From NCBI GenBank assembly GCA_027858775.1, contig JAQICA010000303.1, positions 1 to 64,000 of the forward strand: DNA of 64,000 nucleotides. The letters are read 5' to 3'. The position numbers and the translations under genes were made by a program. Source of the DNA: Salinivirgaceae bacterium (GTDB lineage: Bacteria > Bacteroidota > Bacteroidia > Bacteroidales > Salinivirgaceae). Under the pieces are notes generated by a model, which was not told the DNA's origin, ran no database searches, and worked only from the letters and a program-made list of their open reading frames with translations. This document shows, in pieces, positions 16,470-26,346 of the stretch (positions are counted from its first letter, which is position 1; every line of letters starts with the position of its first letter).

Positions 16470-18743
16470 ATGGGGAAAAATAGAAATTTAACCAGAATCT
16501 TTCTTATAGGAAGTATCTTATTCAGCTTCTTGCTGTATTTTTTTATCATTAAAGGCCTGTTGGGAGCTCAAAATCTTAGTTTCACGCCAAGTAACCTTGC
16601 TACACTTCACCAAAATCCTATCTATTTTTTAATAGATAGTTTGGTGATTATTCTGCCGCTTTTTGCATGGCTTGTAGGTTCTTTTTTCGAAGAATTAGTT
16701 AATTCCTTACGAAAAAAAATAAAGCAAGAAGAAGGGAAACAGGAAAAACTAAGTAGAATTACGGCATACCTTAACCAAGGAGATGTTGATTTTGAAGAAG
16801 AAGTTGGAAGTAACAATGGCGTTGTGCAGCAACTATTGAGTTTGCGCGATAATCTGAAGCAACAAAAGAAAGATGAAGAGATCCGCAAGCAAGAAGATAA
16901 TCAGCGCCACTGGGTTGCCGAAGGGCTTGCGAAATTTGGTGATATACTGAGGCAAAATAACGACAATATTGAAAAGTTATCCTTCGAAATTATCAGTAAA
17001 CTATCTAATTATATTGATGCCGTACAGGGTGGCTTTTACCTTTTCGAAGACGAAGATCAAAATGATTTACATTATCGTTTAACCGCTCATTTTGCCTACA
17101 ATAGACAAAAATATAATGAAAAACGAATCGAATGGGGCGAAGGGCTTATAGGAAGAGCAGCCTTCGAAAAAAAGACGCTCCTTATCGATGAGGTTCCAGG
17201 TAATTATGTTGAAGTAACTTCCGGGTTGGGCGAAACAAATCCCGACGTACTTCTTATTGTACCGTTAATCTACAATGGTGAAGTGCACGGGGTTATTGAG
17301 CTGGCCGGGTTCAATAGTTTCGAAAAATATAAAGTTGACTTTGTTGAGAAAATTGCGGAGAACATTGGCTCAACCATTAGCAATGTTCGAATTAATGTGC
17401 GTACAGCAAAGTTGCTGAAAGATAGCCAGGAACAAGCCGAGCGATTATCCCAACAAGAAGAAGAAATGCGGCAAAATATGGAGGAGCTGCAGGCTACACA
17501 AGAAGAGGCTGCGAAGCAATCCAAAGAGTTTATCAGTTTTACCAATTCAGTAAATCATACACTTATTCGCGCAGAGTACGATGTAAATGGAATATTGATT
17601 TATGCCAATACCAAATTCTTACGCATGCTAGAGTACGATAAAGGCTCTGAGGTTGAGGGGCACCATATTTCCATGTTTATCAATGAAAAAGATAAAGTTT
17701 GGTTCAACGATATTTGGAATGAGCTGTCGCGAGGTGGCCAGCACTTTGAAGGCTACATGAAGCATGTGACCAAAAAAGGAAAAGACTTGTGGACTATGGC
17801 AACTTATACTTGCGTGAGAAATGAGGAGGGTGGCGTTGAAAAAGTATTGTTCCTTGCAATCGATACAACTGAGCACAAAAAGCAATCGCTCGACTACGAA
17901 GGGCAAGTGTCTGCGCTTAACTTGGCCAACATAAAGGCCGAATATGCACCATCGGGTAAGTTTATTGCTTGTAATGAGAAATTTCTGGAAGCGGTAGATT
18001 ACTCAATGGACGAGGTGAAAGAAACAAGTATTTTCGACTTCTTTACCGATGAAAACCAGGCCAGTTTTGAGGAGCTTTGGAACGATGTAGTAAATGGAAA
18101 GCCATACCAGGGACAGTTAAATGTAACGGTCAAGGACAAGAAAGTTAAGTGGTTCCAGATGACATTTATGTCTGTGAACGATATGTACGGTGAAGTAGAT
18201 AAGATTCTGGTATTAGCCATCGATATTACCGACCAAAAAGAGCTCGAAATTCGCATTAGCGAGCAAAATCGTACGTTAAAAGTGCAGGAAGAACGCCTGA
18301 AAAATGCCGAAGTTGAGTTGCAGAAACGGCTAGATACAGCTAAACGGGAACTGCGCCAGCACTTCAAAGAGGTTGAACGTAGTAAAGTTCGGCATGAAAA
18401 AACGTTGCAGGGAATGCTCGATGGGATTGTTACTATAAATCAGAATGGAATAATCGAATTCTTTAATAAGGCGGCCGAAAATCTTTGGGGGTACGATAGC
18501 AAAGAAGTACTTGGCCAAAATGTGAAGGTGCTTTTTAGTAAAGAAATGATTGAAAATAATGACTTTGTAAATTCTTTCGTCTCAACTACAAAAGATAAGT
18601 TTATTGGCGAGCGCAAGGAAGTAAGCATCATGCCGAAAAATGGCGAGCCAGCACAAATATTGATTTTATTGTCCGATGCAACAGTTGATAAAGAGCACAC
18701 TTACACAGCATTTATACAACAAATTGAAGTTGAGTTGTTTTAA
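16470..18743 (+). CDS. membrane GAF/PAS-domain protein without kinase or MCP output domain
   Basis: Two N-terminal TM helices with a short loop, GAF (GFYLFEDEDQNDLHY...GEGLIGRAAFEKKTLLIDEVPGNY...LLIVPLIYNGEVHGVIELAG), linker EEEMRQNMEELQATQEEAAKQ, two similar PAS blocks, then a third PAS. Confidence 0.8.
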   Translation: MGKNRNLTRIFLIGSILFSFLLYFFIIKGLLGAQNLSFTPSNLATLHQNPIYFLIDSLVIILPLFAWLVGSFFEELVNSLRKKIKQEEGKQEKLSRITAYLNQGDVDFEEEVGSNNGVVQQLLSLRDNLKQQKKDEEIRKQEDNQRHWVAEGLAKFGDILRQNNDNIEKLSFEIISKLSNYIDAVQGGFYLFEDEDQNDLHYRLTAHFAYNRQKYNEKRIEWGEGLIGRAAFEKKTLLIDEVPGNYVEVTSGLGETNPDVLLIVPLIYNGEVHGVIELAGFNSFEKYKVDFVEKIAENIGSTISNVRINVRTAKLLKDSQEQAERLSQQEEEMRQNMEELQATQEEAAKQSKEFISFTNSVNHTLIRAEYDVNGILIYANTKFLRMLEYDKGSEVEGHHISMFINEKDKVWFNDIWNELSRGGQHFEGYMKHVTKKGKDLWTMATYTCVRNEEGGVEKVLFLAIDTTEHKKQSLDYEGQVSALNLANIKAEYAPSGKFIACNEKFLEAVDYSMDEVKETSIFDFFTDENQASFEELWNDVVNGKPYQGQLNVTVKDKKVKWFQMTFMSVNDMYGEVDKILVLAIDITDQKELEIRISEQNRTLKVQEERLKNAEVELQKRLDTAKRELRQHFKEVERSKVRHEKTLQGMLDGIVTINQNGIIEFFNKAAENLWGYDSKEVLGQNVKVLFSKEMIENNDFVNSFVSTTKDKFIGERKEVSIMPKNGEPAQILILLSDATVDKEHTYTAFIQQIEVELF

Positions 18744-18781
18744 TATAAATTTAAGTGGGTGGAGAAATGCCGCCATCGAAA

Positions 18782-18823
18782 AAAACAAAATAAATCGGTC
18801 ATGCGGCCGGTTTATTTTGTTTT
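18782..18823. terminator. hairpin terminator
   Basis: AAAACAAAATAAATCGG...CCGGTTTATTTTGTTTT: 17-bp stem with one wobble, T-tract. Confidence 0.8.
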
Positions 18824-18935
18824 AGCCATTTTCTTGCAAATCTTTAAGGTTTTGTAATAACTAACCAAAAATTCCGTTGGTAACTGATGAGAATACCCAC
18901 TATTTTAGCACTTTAAAATTTTAACGATCACACGA

Positions 18936-20399
18936 ATGAAGGCATATATGCAACGATACCATCTTGCTGTAGTTTCAGCGTTTTTACTATTGCTTATTCT
19001 GGCAAAAGGGTGCGAAAAAGATGAGCTTTTGACCAACTCCACGGCCAAACTTTCATTTTCGCAAGATACCGTTATGTTCGACACCGTTTTTACCGGAATT
19101 GGATCGGCCACCAAACGCTTTAAAGTTTACAATAACCACGATGCTGCACTGAAAATATCGTCAATTCGTATGGCCAAAGGGAGCAGTTCTAACTTTCATA
19201 TGAATGTAGACGGCGTAGCTGCCAACTCCATTCGCAATTACGAAATTAAAGCAAAAGACAGCATATTTGTTTTTGTAGAGGTTTTTGTCGATCCTTCAAA
19301 TGACGATTTAATTGAAAAAGATTCAATAATCTTTAGTCTGAACGGTGGCGAGCAAGATGTGAAAATGAGGGCTTTCGGACAAAATGTACACCTTTTAAGA
19401 AACGCTTTGTTGCCAACCCAGACTTGGACCAATGATAAGCCATACTTAATTTATACATCTTCGATGGTCGATACATTGGAAACGTTAACCGTAGAAGCCG
19501 GCACAAAAATTTACTTTCATCAAGGAGCCAGCTTGTTTGTGAAAGGATCGCTCAAGGTAAATGGAAGCCCCGCCAATCCTATTGTTTTTTCCGGTGATAG
19601 GCTCGAGAATTTTTATAGCGATAAACCTGGACAATGGGGAGCCTACACAATTTTATCCAATGGTGCAACTTATGTTTTTGGTGGGTTGCATTTTATGCCG
19701 GGGAGCTTCGAAAATGTGATTAACTATGCCGAAATAAAGAATGCAAATAAAGGAATACAACTCGATTCAGCTATCGGTAATCAACCTGCTTTACGTATTT
19801 CGAACACAAAAATTTCGAATATGAATACTGCTGGCATTTATGCACAAACTAGTACCATTAACGGTAATAATTTAGTTATCAATAATTGTGGTTCGCATGC
19901 TATTGCCTTAACATTAGGAGGAAGCTATCGGTTTAACCATGTTACAATTGCAAATTATACTCCGTACAATTCTCGCAATAGCGCATCAGTTGCCATTAAT
20001 AATTACTATTTGAGTGGGGGGGGGGCATATGTTTACGAATTGGAAGAAGCTACCTTTACAAACTCAATTATCTATGGTGATGGAGGCGATCAAGGGAATG
20101 AAATTGTTATTGATGATGCCGGAGATGGCGGGTTTAATTACTTGTTCGATCATTGTCTCATACGAGTTAACGAAGATTTTGAACCCGACCAGGAGCGGTT
20201 TAAGAACATTATTTGGTCGCCACAGCAGGGGCCACGCTTTATGTCGCGCACCAATTATGATTTCAGGCTCGATACGTTGTCGCCGGCCATTAATGCAGGA
20301 AGTAGGGAGTATGGAAACCTGAATCCGACCGATTTTGATGGAGAGAGCAGGATGAACGATGAGGCGCCCGATCTTGGTGCTTTTGAACGAGTACCGTAG
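18936..20399 (+). CDS. secreted lipoprotein with parallel beta-helix-like repeats
   Basis: LLLLILAKGCEKDE lipobox; later segments such as GIQLDSAIGNQPALRISNTKISNMNTAGIYAQTSTINGNNLVINNCGSHAI suggest a right-handed beta-helix. Confidence 0.6.
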   Translation: MKAYMQRYHLAVVSAFLLLLILAKGCEKDELLTNSTAKLSFSQDTVMFDTVFTGIGSATKRFKVYNNHDAALKISSIRMAKGSSSNFHMNVDGVAANSIRNYEIKAKDSIFVFVEVFVDPSNDDLIEKDSIIFSLNGGEQDVKMRAFGQNVHLLRNALLPTQTWTNDKPYLIYTSSMVDTLETLTVEAGTKIYFHQGASLFVKGSLKVNGSPANPIVFSGDRLENFYSDKPGQWGAYTILSNGATYVFGGLHFMPGSFENVINYAEIKNANKGIQLDSAIGNQPALRISNTKISNMNTAGIYAQTSTINGNNLVINNCGSHAIALTLGGSYRFNHVTIANYTPYNSRNSASVAINNYYLSGGGAYVYELEEATFTNSIIYGDGGDQGNEIVIDDAGDGGFNYLFDHCLIRVNEDFEPDQERFKNIIWSPQQGPRFMSRTNYDFRLDTLSPAINAGSREYGNLNPTDFDGESRMNDEAPDLGAFERVP

Positions 20400-20493
20400 T
20401 GAAGGGAAATTAAAAAATATTTTTCGTTTTGTCGGTAACTCATTAATGTATCTGAATATAAGGTTAGAAAAATAGCAACTAAATAGTACTACT

Positions 20494-21525
20494 TTGAAAA
20501 CGATTAAACTTATTACTACGGCTTTTCTCTCGTTTATAATACTCTCAGGCTTGTTTGCGCAGGATGCTGAGTCGTTTCGTATTGTCTTTTATAATGTGGA
20601 AAATTATTTCGATGCGGTCGACGATTCACTAACACGTGATGAGGAGTTTACTCCGGAAGGTACGCGCTATTGGTCGTGGTACAAGTACAATGAAAAGGCT
20701 GCAAAAATTTACAAAGCAATTGCCGCATTTAGCCAATGGAAAAAACCCGATATTATAGGGTTGTGTGAATTAGAAAATCGCAATACATTAGAAAATTTGC
20801 TGAAACGAACACCTTTTGGCGACAGCGACTACCGAATTGTGCATCAGGAGAGTGAGGATTTTCGGGGTATTGATGTGGGATTATTATATAATCCCGAGAG
20901 TGTATGGCCAATTTCTGAGAATTATATAAAAGTGCGGTTCGAAGGAAGTCCCAATAAGCGTACACGCGATATTCTTCACCTTAAAGCACTATTGAAAAAT
21001 AAGGATACGCTGCATGTATTTGTCAATCACTGGCCGTCGAAGTATGGTGGAGCCGTCGCCACTATTCCTTTGCGCGCAACAGCTGCCCGGGCACTTCGTC
21101 ATGTTACCGATAGTATTTTGAGGGTAAATGCAAACGCAAACATCGTAATTACCGGCGATTTTAACGATACTCCCGAAGATGTTTCCCTACGGGAACACCT
21201 TATGGCACTGCCGCTAAGTGAAGCAGATGAGGGCCAATTAATCAATTTGACAGGAAGTGTTAGTGATACAGACTATTCAGGAACACATAAGTACCAAGGG
21301 CAATGGTCGTTTATCGATCAGTTTATTGTATCGCCGGCTATGCTCCGCCCAGATAATCCGGTATACACCAATGTAGAGAAGCTTGATATTGGCAATATTG
21401 ATATGCTAATGGAACCCGATGAGAAATATACCGGGCAGCGACCATACCGTACATTTATTGGCTTCAAGTACCACGGAGGATTTAGCGATCATCTTCCGGT
21501 TTTACTTGACTTAGAGCTTCGATAA
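20494..21525 (+). CDS. endonuclease/exonuclease/phosphatase family protein (TTG start)
   Basis: FRIVFYNVENYFDAVDD, PDIIGLCELENR, VNHWPSKYGG, NIVITGDFNDTPED, SDHLPVLLDL motifs. Confidence 0.85.
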   Translation: MKTIKLITTAFLSFIILSGLFAQDAESFRIVFYNVENYFDAVDDSLTRDEEFTPEGTRYWSWYKYNEKAAKIYKAIAAFSQWKKPDIIGLCELENRNTLENLLKRTPFGDSDYRIVHQESEDFRGIDVGLLYNPESVWPISENYIKVRFEGSPNKRTRDILHLKALLKNKDTLHVFVNHWPSKYGGAVATIPLRATAARALRHVTDSILRVNANANIVITGDFNDTPEDVSLREHLMALPLSEADEGQLINLTGSVSDTDYSGTHKYQGQWSFIDQFIVSPAMLRPDNPVYTNVEKLDIGNIDMLMEPDEKYTGQRPYRTFIGFKYHGGFSDHLPVLLDLELR

Positions 21526-22951
21526 CTTCCTTCTTGGTCTTTTTTAATTTGAGCCCCTGATTTTGAGCAAACTCCAGCATGAAGTCCCATGCTTCGTCAA
21601 AATCATTGGACATTTCGCCATCGAGAATCGCATTTTTGATGGCTTTTTTAATGTCGCCAATTACTTTTGAAGGTGACAGCTCATAGGCCATAATGATCAT
21701 TTCTCCTGTAATTGGCGGTTGGAAATTTCGAATGCGATCTTTTTCCTCTACGGTTTTGAGCTTTTGCCTGACTATTTTATAGTTGTTCAGGTATTTTTGA
21801 ACTTTTTCATGATTTTTCGAAGTAATATCGGCTTCGCATAATGTCATTAGATCTTCCACTTCGTCGCCAGCATCAAACAAGAAGCGTCTTACAGCAGTGT
21901 CGGTTACCACATCTTCAACCAAAATGATCGGACGCATATGCAAACCAACCAGTTTTTGCACATATTTCATTTTTTGGTTTAGCGGCAACTTAAGGCGTTT
22001 GAAAATGCCCGGAACCATTCTTGCTCCCACAAACTCGTGACCATGGAACGTCCATCCGTGCCCATCGAGAAAACGTTTTGTGCGTGCTTTTCCTACGTCG
22101 TGCAATAGTGCAGACCAGCGTAGCCACAAATCATCCGACATCTCGGCAAGGTTATCCAAAACTCTGAGCGAATGAAAAAAATTATCTTTATGAGCCATTT
22201 CGTTTTTTATTTCTACACCCTGCAAATCTGACAGTTCCGGAAAAATATATGCCAAAATGCCTGTGTCGTACAATATTTTAAACCCAATAGATGGTTTTGG
22301 AGCCAATAATATTTTGTTGAGCTCCACATTAATCCGCTCTTGTGTAATGATTTTTAATCGCTCCACATTTTTTGAAATTGCGGCGTAGGCATCATCATCA
22401 ATGCGGAAGTTTAATTGTGTGGCAAAGCGTATGGCTCTTAGCATACGTAATGGATCGTCGGAGAATGTAACCTGAGGATCTTGTGGCGTTCTGATTAGGC
22501 CTTTTTCTATATCCAAGAAGCCGTCAAACGGATCTGTTATTTCTCCAAATGCGTCTTTGTTGAGGTTAATGGCCAGTGCATTAATGGTGAAATCGCGTCG
22601 CAGCTGATCGTCTTGTATTGTACCACTTTCCACTATCGGGTTACGGGAGTCTCTGTTGTACGATTCTTTTCGTGCCCCCACAAACTCGTATTCTATGTTT
22701 TTGTATTTGAACATAGCCGTTCCGTAACTCTTAAAGTACGATACTTTTATGTTGGGGTTCAGGCTCTTGGCTACTTGGTCGGCTAGTTTAATTCCACTGC
22801 CTTCGACCACTATATCCACATCTTTCGATGGTCTGCCAAGAACTAAATCGCGCACAAAGCCACCAATAATATAGGCCTTTTGTTGGTTTGTAGTTGTAAT
22901 TTCAGAAATGGTTCGAAATACCTTCTTGTCTATATCGTGAGCGAAATTCAT
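21482..22951 (-). CDS. CCA tRNA nucleotidyltransferase / poly(A) polymerase family with HD domain
   Basis: AYIIGGFVRDLVLGRPSKDVDIVVEG, RRDFTINALAINL, DDPLRMLRAIRFATQLNF, RWSALLHDVGKARTKR. Confidence 0.93.
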   Translation of the reverse strand: MNFAHDIDKKVFRTISEITTTNQQKAYIIGGFVRDLVLGRPSKDVDIVVEGSGIKLADQVAKSLNPNIKVSYFKSYGTAMFKYKNIEYEFVGARKESYNRDSRNPIVESGTIQDDQLRRDFTINALAINLNKDAFGEITDPFDGFLDIEKGLIRTPQDPQVTFSDDPLRMLRAIRFATQLNFRIDDDAYAAISKNVERLKIITQERINVELNKILLAPKPSIGFKILYDTGILAYIFPELSDLQGVEIKNEMAHKDNFFHSLRVLDNLAEMSDDLWLRWSALLHDVGKARTKRFLDGHGWTFHGHEFVGARMVPGIFKRLKLPLNQKMKYVQKLVGLHMRPIILVEDVVTDTAVRRFLFDAGDEVEDLMTLCEADITSKNHEKVQKYLNNYKIVRQKLKTVEEKDRIRNFQPPITGEMIIMAYELSPSKVIGDIKKAIKNAILDGEMSNDFDEAWDFMLEFAQNQGLKLKKTKKEVIEALSQVKPEDDR

Positions 22952-23186
22952 TTATTTTATTCTTTCAAAGTTGGCTGCAAAATTACTATTTTATAGCAAT
23001 TGGTGTAGAAATATTACGGTTTAAAAAATATTCAACAATAAAGAAGTATGCTTGTTTAACAGATAGAGAAAATGTCAGCGACTTGTTTTATGTCGCTATC
23101 AAAGCTTCAAGAGTAAGTCAGGATATTGGCATACGATTTGTAAACATATCTACAAATATATATTTATTCATAAAAAGACAGAAAAC

Positions 23187-23552
23187 ATGCCTGAATTTTT
23201 AACGAAAGAAACATTTAGAGAGAAAATTTTCAACTTTGAAGACAATAAAGAATGGAAATTCGAAGGCGATAAGCCTGCAGTAATCGATTTTTACGCAGAT
23301 TGGTGTCAGCCTTGTAAAATGGTTGCTCCAATTTTAGAAGAGTTAGCCGAAGAGTATAAAGGTAAAATTGATATTTACAAAGTAGATACCGAAGACCAAA
23401 AAGAGTTAGCTGCTATGTTTGGAATTCAAAGCATTCCTTCCTTGCTTTTCATCCCAATGGGTGATCAGCCACAAATGGCAGCCGGTGCTCTACCAAAAGA
23501 AACATTCAAAAAAGCTTTTGCCGATGTTCTTAAAGTAGAAGAGCCTGCATAA
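23187..23552 (+). CDS. trxA: thioredoxin (WCQPC active site)
   Basis: AVIDFYADWCQPCKMVAPILEELAEEYKGKIDIYKVD...FGIQSIPSLLFI. Confidence 0.93.
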   Translation: MPEFLTKETFREKIFNFEDNKEWKFEGDKPAVIDFYADWCQPCKMVAPILEELAEEYKGKIDIYKVDTEDQKELAAMFGIQSIPSLLFIPMGDQPQMAAGALPKETFKKAFADVLKVEEPA

Positions 23553-23582
23553 TTGGTATCGCACACGCAAAATTTAGAACTC

Positions 23583-23612
23583 AAAAAAGGTGACCAAACG
23601 GTTGCCTTTTTT
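23583..23612 (+). terminator. rho-independent terminator after thioredoxin
   Basis: AAAAAAGGTGACC-AAAC-GGTTGCCTTTTTT stem (with wobbles) and T-run. Confidence 0.8.
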
Positions 23613-23615
23613 GCT

Positions 23616-24692
23616 TTACGGATGTTTGAAAAAATCATCGCCAAGTGGAATTTCGCGTTTTAGCGCGAACCGGTATCCCAATACAAAAAGCACGTTTCCG
23701 TGCTGAAGGTTAATCGTGTTTTTATTTTCGTTTATTATACTGGTAGAACTATTTACTCCTGTGATTGCAGTGTAGAAGCGCCTTTTGCTATAACCAACAG
23801 AGTACCGTGCAGTAGAGGTTAGTCCAATGCCATTATTCTCAATTAAGCTCGTCCCTTGTTCTTTCGATGCATTTATAGTTTGTATACCAATGCCCGGCGA
23901 TATTTCAAGGGTAATAAAAAAATCATCTTTTATTACAAATGTGTAAATGTAGCCAATGCTTATGCCCAGGTTAAATGATGATATTCTGGTAAAAAGTGAT
24001 TCTTCACCAAATTCGCCTCTGGCAAAGTGGGGTACTAATGTGGAGTCGGTTTGTATGGAACTTATCGATGAGTACCCTCCAATCAATAATGACCCTGCTC
24101 TTTTGAGCTGTTTTTCGTTAAAGTCGAAAGCGGCTTTGTATGAAAACTTATCGTAATTCCACGCATACCGCGAAGAAATGCCGATGTTTAGAAAACGAAT
24201 ATCGGGGCGTTGATAATGTACCATGTCGAATTCGTTATACAAAGAATTAAAATCGGCCATATTATTTAAATACATTCCGTTGTATAGTTGCAAGTATATA
24301 TCGGTTACATACTTGCGAAAGTGCGTATTGATTTGCAGATCGAGTCGTTCCGTTTTGCCATATTTAATAATTGTGGCATCACTTTGCCCTAAACCCACTC
24401 CAAGATTAAAACCTAACCACTTGTAAGTAAGTTTCAAACCAATTGATGTTGTAGTATTTGGTGTGTATTCCAGAAAGCTCTCTTTCTCTACATCGGCAAT
24501 CGAAATTGAAGCTTGTTTTTGGCCAATGAGCAGGCCAATATTCAAATCTTTGTAAAACGATAAGATATGGGTGCTATCTACGTTTTCCCTTTTGTACGAA
24601 TTGAGCTCAAAAAACGATTGGCCAATGAGCGTTTTGGGTTGTATCAATGCCAACAGTAGCATAAGTGATGCACAAAAGATTATGTTTTTCAT
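23616..24692 (-). CDS. DUF4421-like outer-membrane/periplasmic protein
   Basis: Signal peptide; YKRENVDSTHILSFYKDLNIGLLIGQKQASISI...YTPNTTTSIGLKLTYKWLGFNLGVGLG pattern recalled for DUF4421. Confidence 0.6.
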   Translation of the reverse strand: MKNIIFCASLMLLLALIQPKTLIGQSFFELNSYKRENVDSTHILSFYKDLNIGLLIGQKQASISIADVEKESFLEYTPNTTTSIGLKLTYKWLGFNLGVGLGQSDATIIKYGKTERLDLQINTHFRKYVTDIYLQLYNGMYLNNMADFNSLYNEFDMVHYQRPDIRFLNIGISSRYAWNYDKFSYKAAFDFNEKQLKRAGSLLIGGYSSISSIQTDSTLVPHFARGEFGEESLFTRISSFNLGISIGYIYTFVIKDDFFITLEISPGIGIQTINASKEQGTSLIENNGIGLTSTARYSVGYSKRRFYTAITGVNSSTSIINENKNTINLQHGNVLFVLGYRFALKREIPLGDDFFKHP

Positions 24693-24721
24693 GGTATTAT
24701 TCGGGCTCGTGGGCTTTTCGT

Positions 24722-25561
24722 TTATTCGTTTTCGTTATTCAGAAAAATGGGTTGTTTGGGCTGGGTGCTTTGCTTTTTAATAGCTTCGTTAATAATAAAT
24801 TCCATGGCTTGTTGCCCTTCGTCCATGCAATGAATGCTAAAGTTGTTCACGTACATATCGATGTGTTTTCGAATTACTTCATCATGCAAATCTCGTGCAT
24901 GTTTTTTTACAAAGTCGTAAGATGCCTTTGGGTTCTGAAAGGCAAATTTTATGCTGTCGCCGATTAGTTGTTCTACGGTTTGTTTTACGTCATCAGGCAA
25001 CGACCGACGAATAGCTATGCCACCTAAAGGTAATGGAAGGTTCATCTTTTGTTCCCAAAGTTGGCCTAAATCAGCTACTTTTTTTAAACCTTTTTTGTGA
25101 TAACTAAACCGCGTTTCGTGAATGATTAAGCCTGCATCTGCTTCGCCCGAAAGTACTGCTTCTTCGATGTCGGAAAACAGATAACTTTTTTTCTTGATGC
25201 TTTCGGGAAATAGAACATTGAGCAATAGATTTGCTGTTGTGTTCTCTCCCGGTATAGCTATACGGGCTTCATGCAGTTCGTTCGGGTAAATTTTATGTTT
25301 GCTAATAATTAGTGGTCCATTTCCGAAGCCAATGGCAGCGCCTGAGCGCAGCATTTGGTAGTGCGCTGTTAATTTTGAAAACGCAAAAAAACTAATTTTT
25401 GTAATGTCGTTCACCTGATCTGCCGCCATGACGTTCAGTTCTTCAATATCGGCCATTTGCAGGTCGAACGACAGGCCTCTCGTGTCGATGCGCTTGTGGA
25501 TAAGTGCATCGAACATAAATGTATCGTTGGGGCACGTCGAAATTGCAAGTGATAGCTTCAT
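24722..25561 (-). CDS. mqnD: 1,4-dihydroxy-6-naphthoate synthase (futalosine pathway)
   Basis: MKLSLAISTCPNDTFMFDALIHKRIDTRGLSFDLQMADIEELN; adjacent to mqnB. Confidence 0.92.
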   Translation of the reverse strand: MKLSLAISTCPNDTFMFDALIHKRIDTRGLSFDLQMADIEELNVMAADQVNDITKISFFAFSKLTAHYQMLRSGAAIGFGNGPLIISKHKIYPNELHEARIAIPGENTTANLLLNVLFPESIKKKSYLFSDIEEAVLSGEADAGLIIHETRFSYHKKGLKKVADLGQLWEQKMNLPLPLGGIAIRRSLPDDVKQTVEQLIGDSIKFAFQNPKASYDFVKKHARDLHDEVIRKHIDMYVNNFSIHCMDEGQQAMEFIINEAIKKQSTQPKQPIFLNNENE

Positions 25562-26220
25562 TTATTTATAATTTTCTCTGTTACAAATTTAGCTAAAACC
25601 TCAATGGCCTCATCTAATTTCCAGTTATTTTTGTCGTTTTCTCCTACCATATTCGAAATAGTTCGAATTTGTAATGCAGGCAAATCCATTTTTTCGGCAA
25701 TGTAGAAAACGGCAGCGCCTTCCATGCTTTCTGTATCGGCATTAAAATGGTTGCGAAGTTTCTGAATTTTTAGCTGGTCATCGGTAATGGTGTCTGACGT
25801 AATTCCTATGACTTCTGCAAGGTTTAGTCCCATGCTCCATGCCGGAGCCTGCGGAGTGAAAGTGTTATTCTCTGCCTCCGGAATGCCTGCTTCTTGCCAT
25901 GTGAGAATTTTATTGTTGCGTTCAACTATCTGATTTGCACTCGTATCGGTAATTACTTTGCAAATGCTTCCCAATTTGTGAATTGGGTTAAATGATCCGG
26001 CAACTCCTATGTTTATCAAATCTAACGGCTTGCCGTAAGTGTGGATGTAGTGTAAAAGATTTTTTATAGTGTTAAACTGCCCTACACCCGTAAACAATAG
26101 TGTAAAATCGGGTGTTACGTTATATAGAGATTGAACCAATTTGCTTTTATATTCGCCTGATTCGAAAGGAAATGCAAACTCTTTTTTTGTTGCGGCCACT
26201 AAAAGATGCTGGTTATTCAT
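25558..26220 (-). CDS. mqnB: futalosine hydrolase
   Basis: LLFTGVGQFNTIKNLLHYI, INIGVAGSF, ADTESMEGAAVFYIAEKMDLPALQIRTISNMVG (nucleosidase-type); ATGA overlap with mqnD. Confidence 0.9.
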   Translation of the reverse strand: MNNQHLLVAATKKEFAFPFESGEYKSKLVQSLYNVTPDFTLLFTGVGQFNTIKNLLHYIHTYGKPLDLINIGVAGSFNPIHKLGSICKVITDTSANQIVERNNKILTWQEAGIPEAENNTFTPQAPAWSMGLNLAEVIGITSDTITDDQLKIQKLRNHFNADTESMEGAAVFYIAEKMDLPALQIRTISNMVGENDKNNWKLDEAIEVLAKFVTEKIINK

Positions 26221-26306
26221 AGTTTATGCATTAATCATTACCATAAACATAAGATTTGTTTTACAGTTTGGTTCGCGCTTTGGGAGTTTTTTTAATAATT
26301 AAAATA

Positions 26307-26333
26307 TTGTTTCAATTCAAAATAGTACTTTTG
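26307..26333 (+). promoter_or_regulatory. Bacteroidota-type promoter (TTG / TAnnTTTG) for the queD-like gene
   Basis: TTG at 26307-26309 and TACTTTTG at 26326-26333, 14 nt before ATG at 26347. Confidence 0.5.
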
Positions 26334-26346
26334 AAGCCCGAAAATT

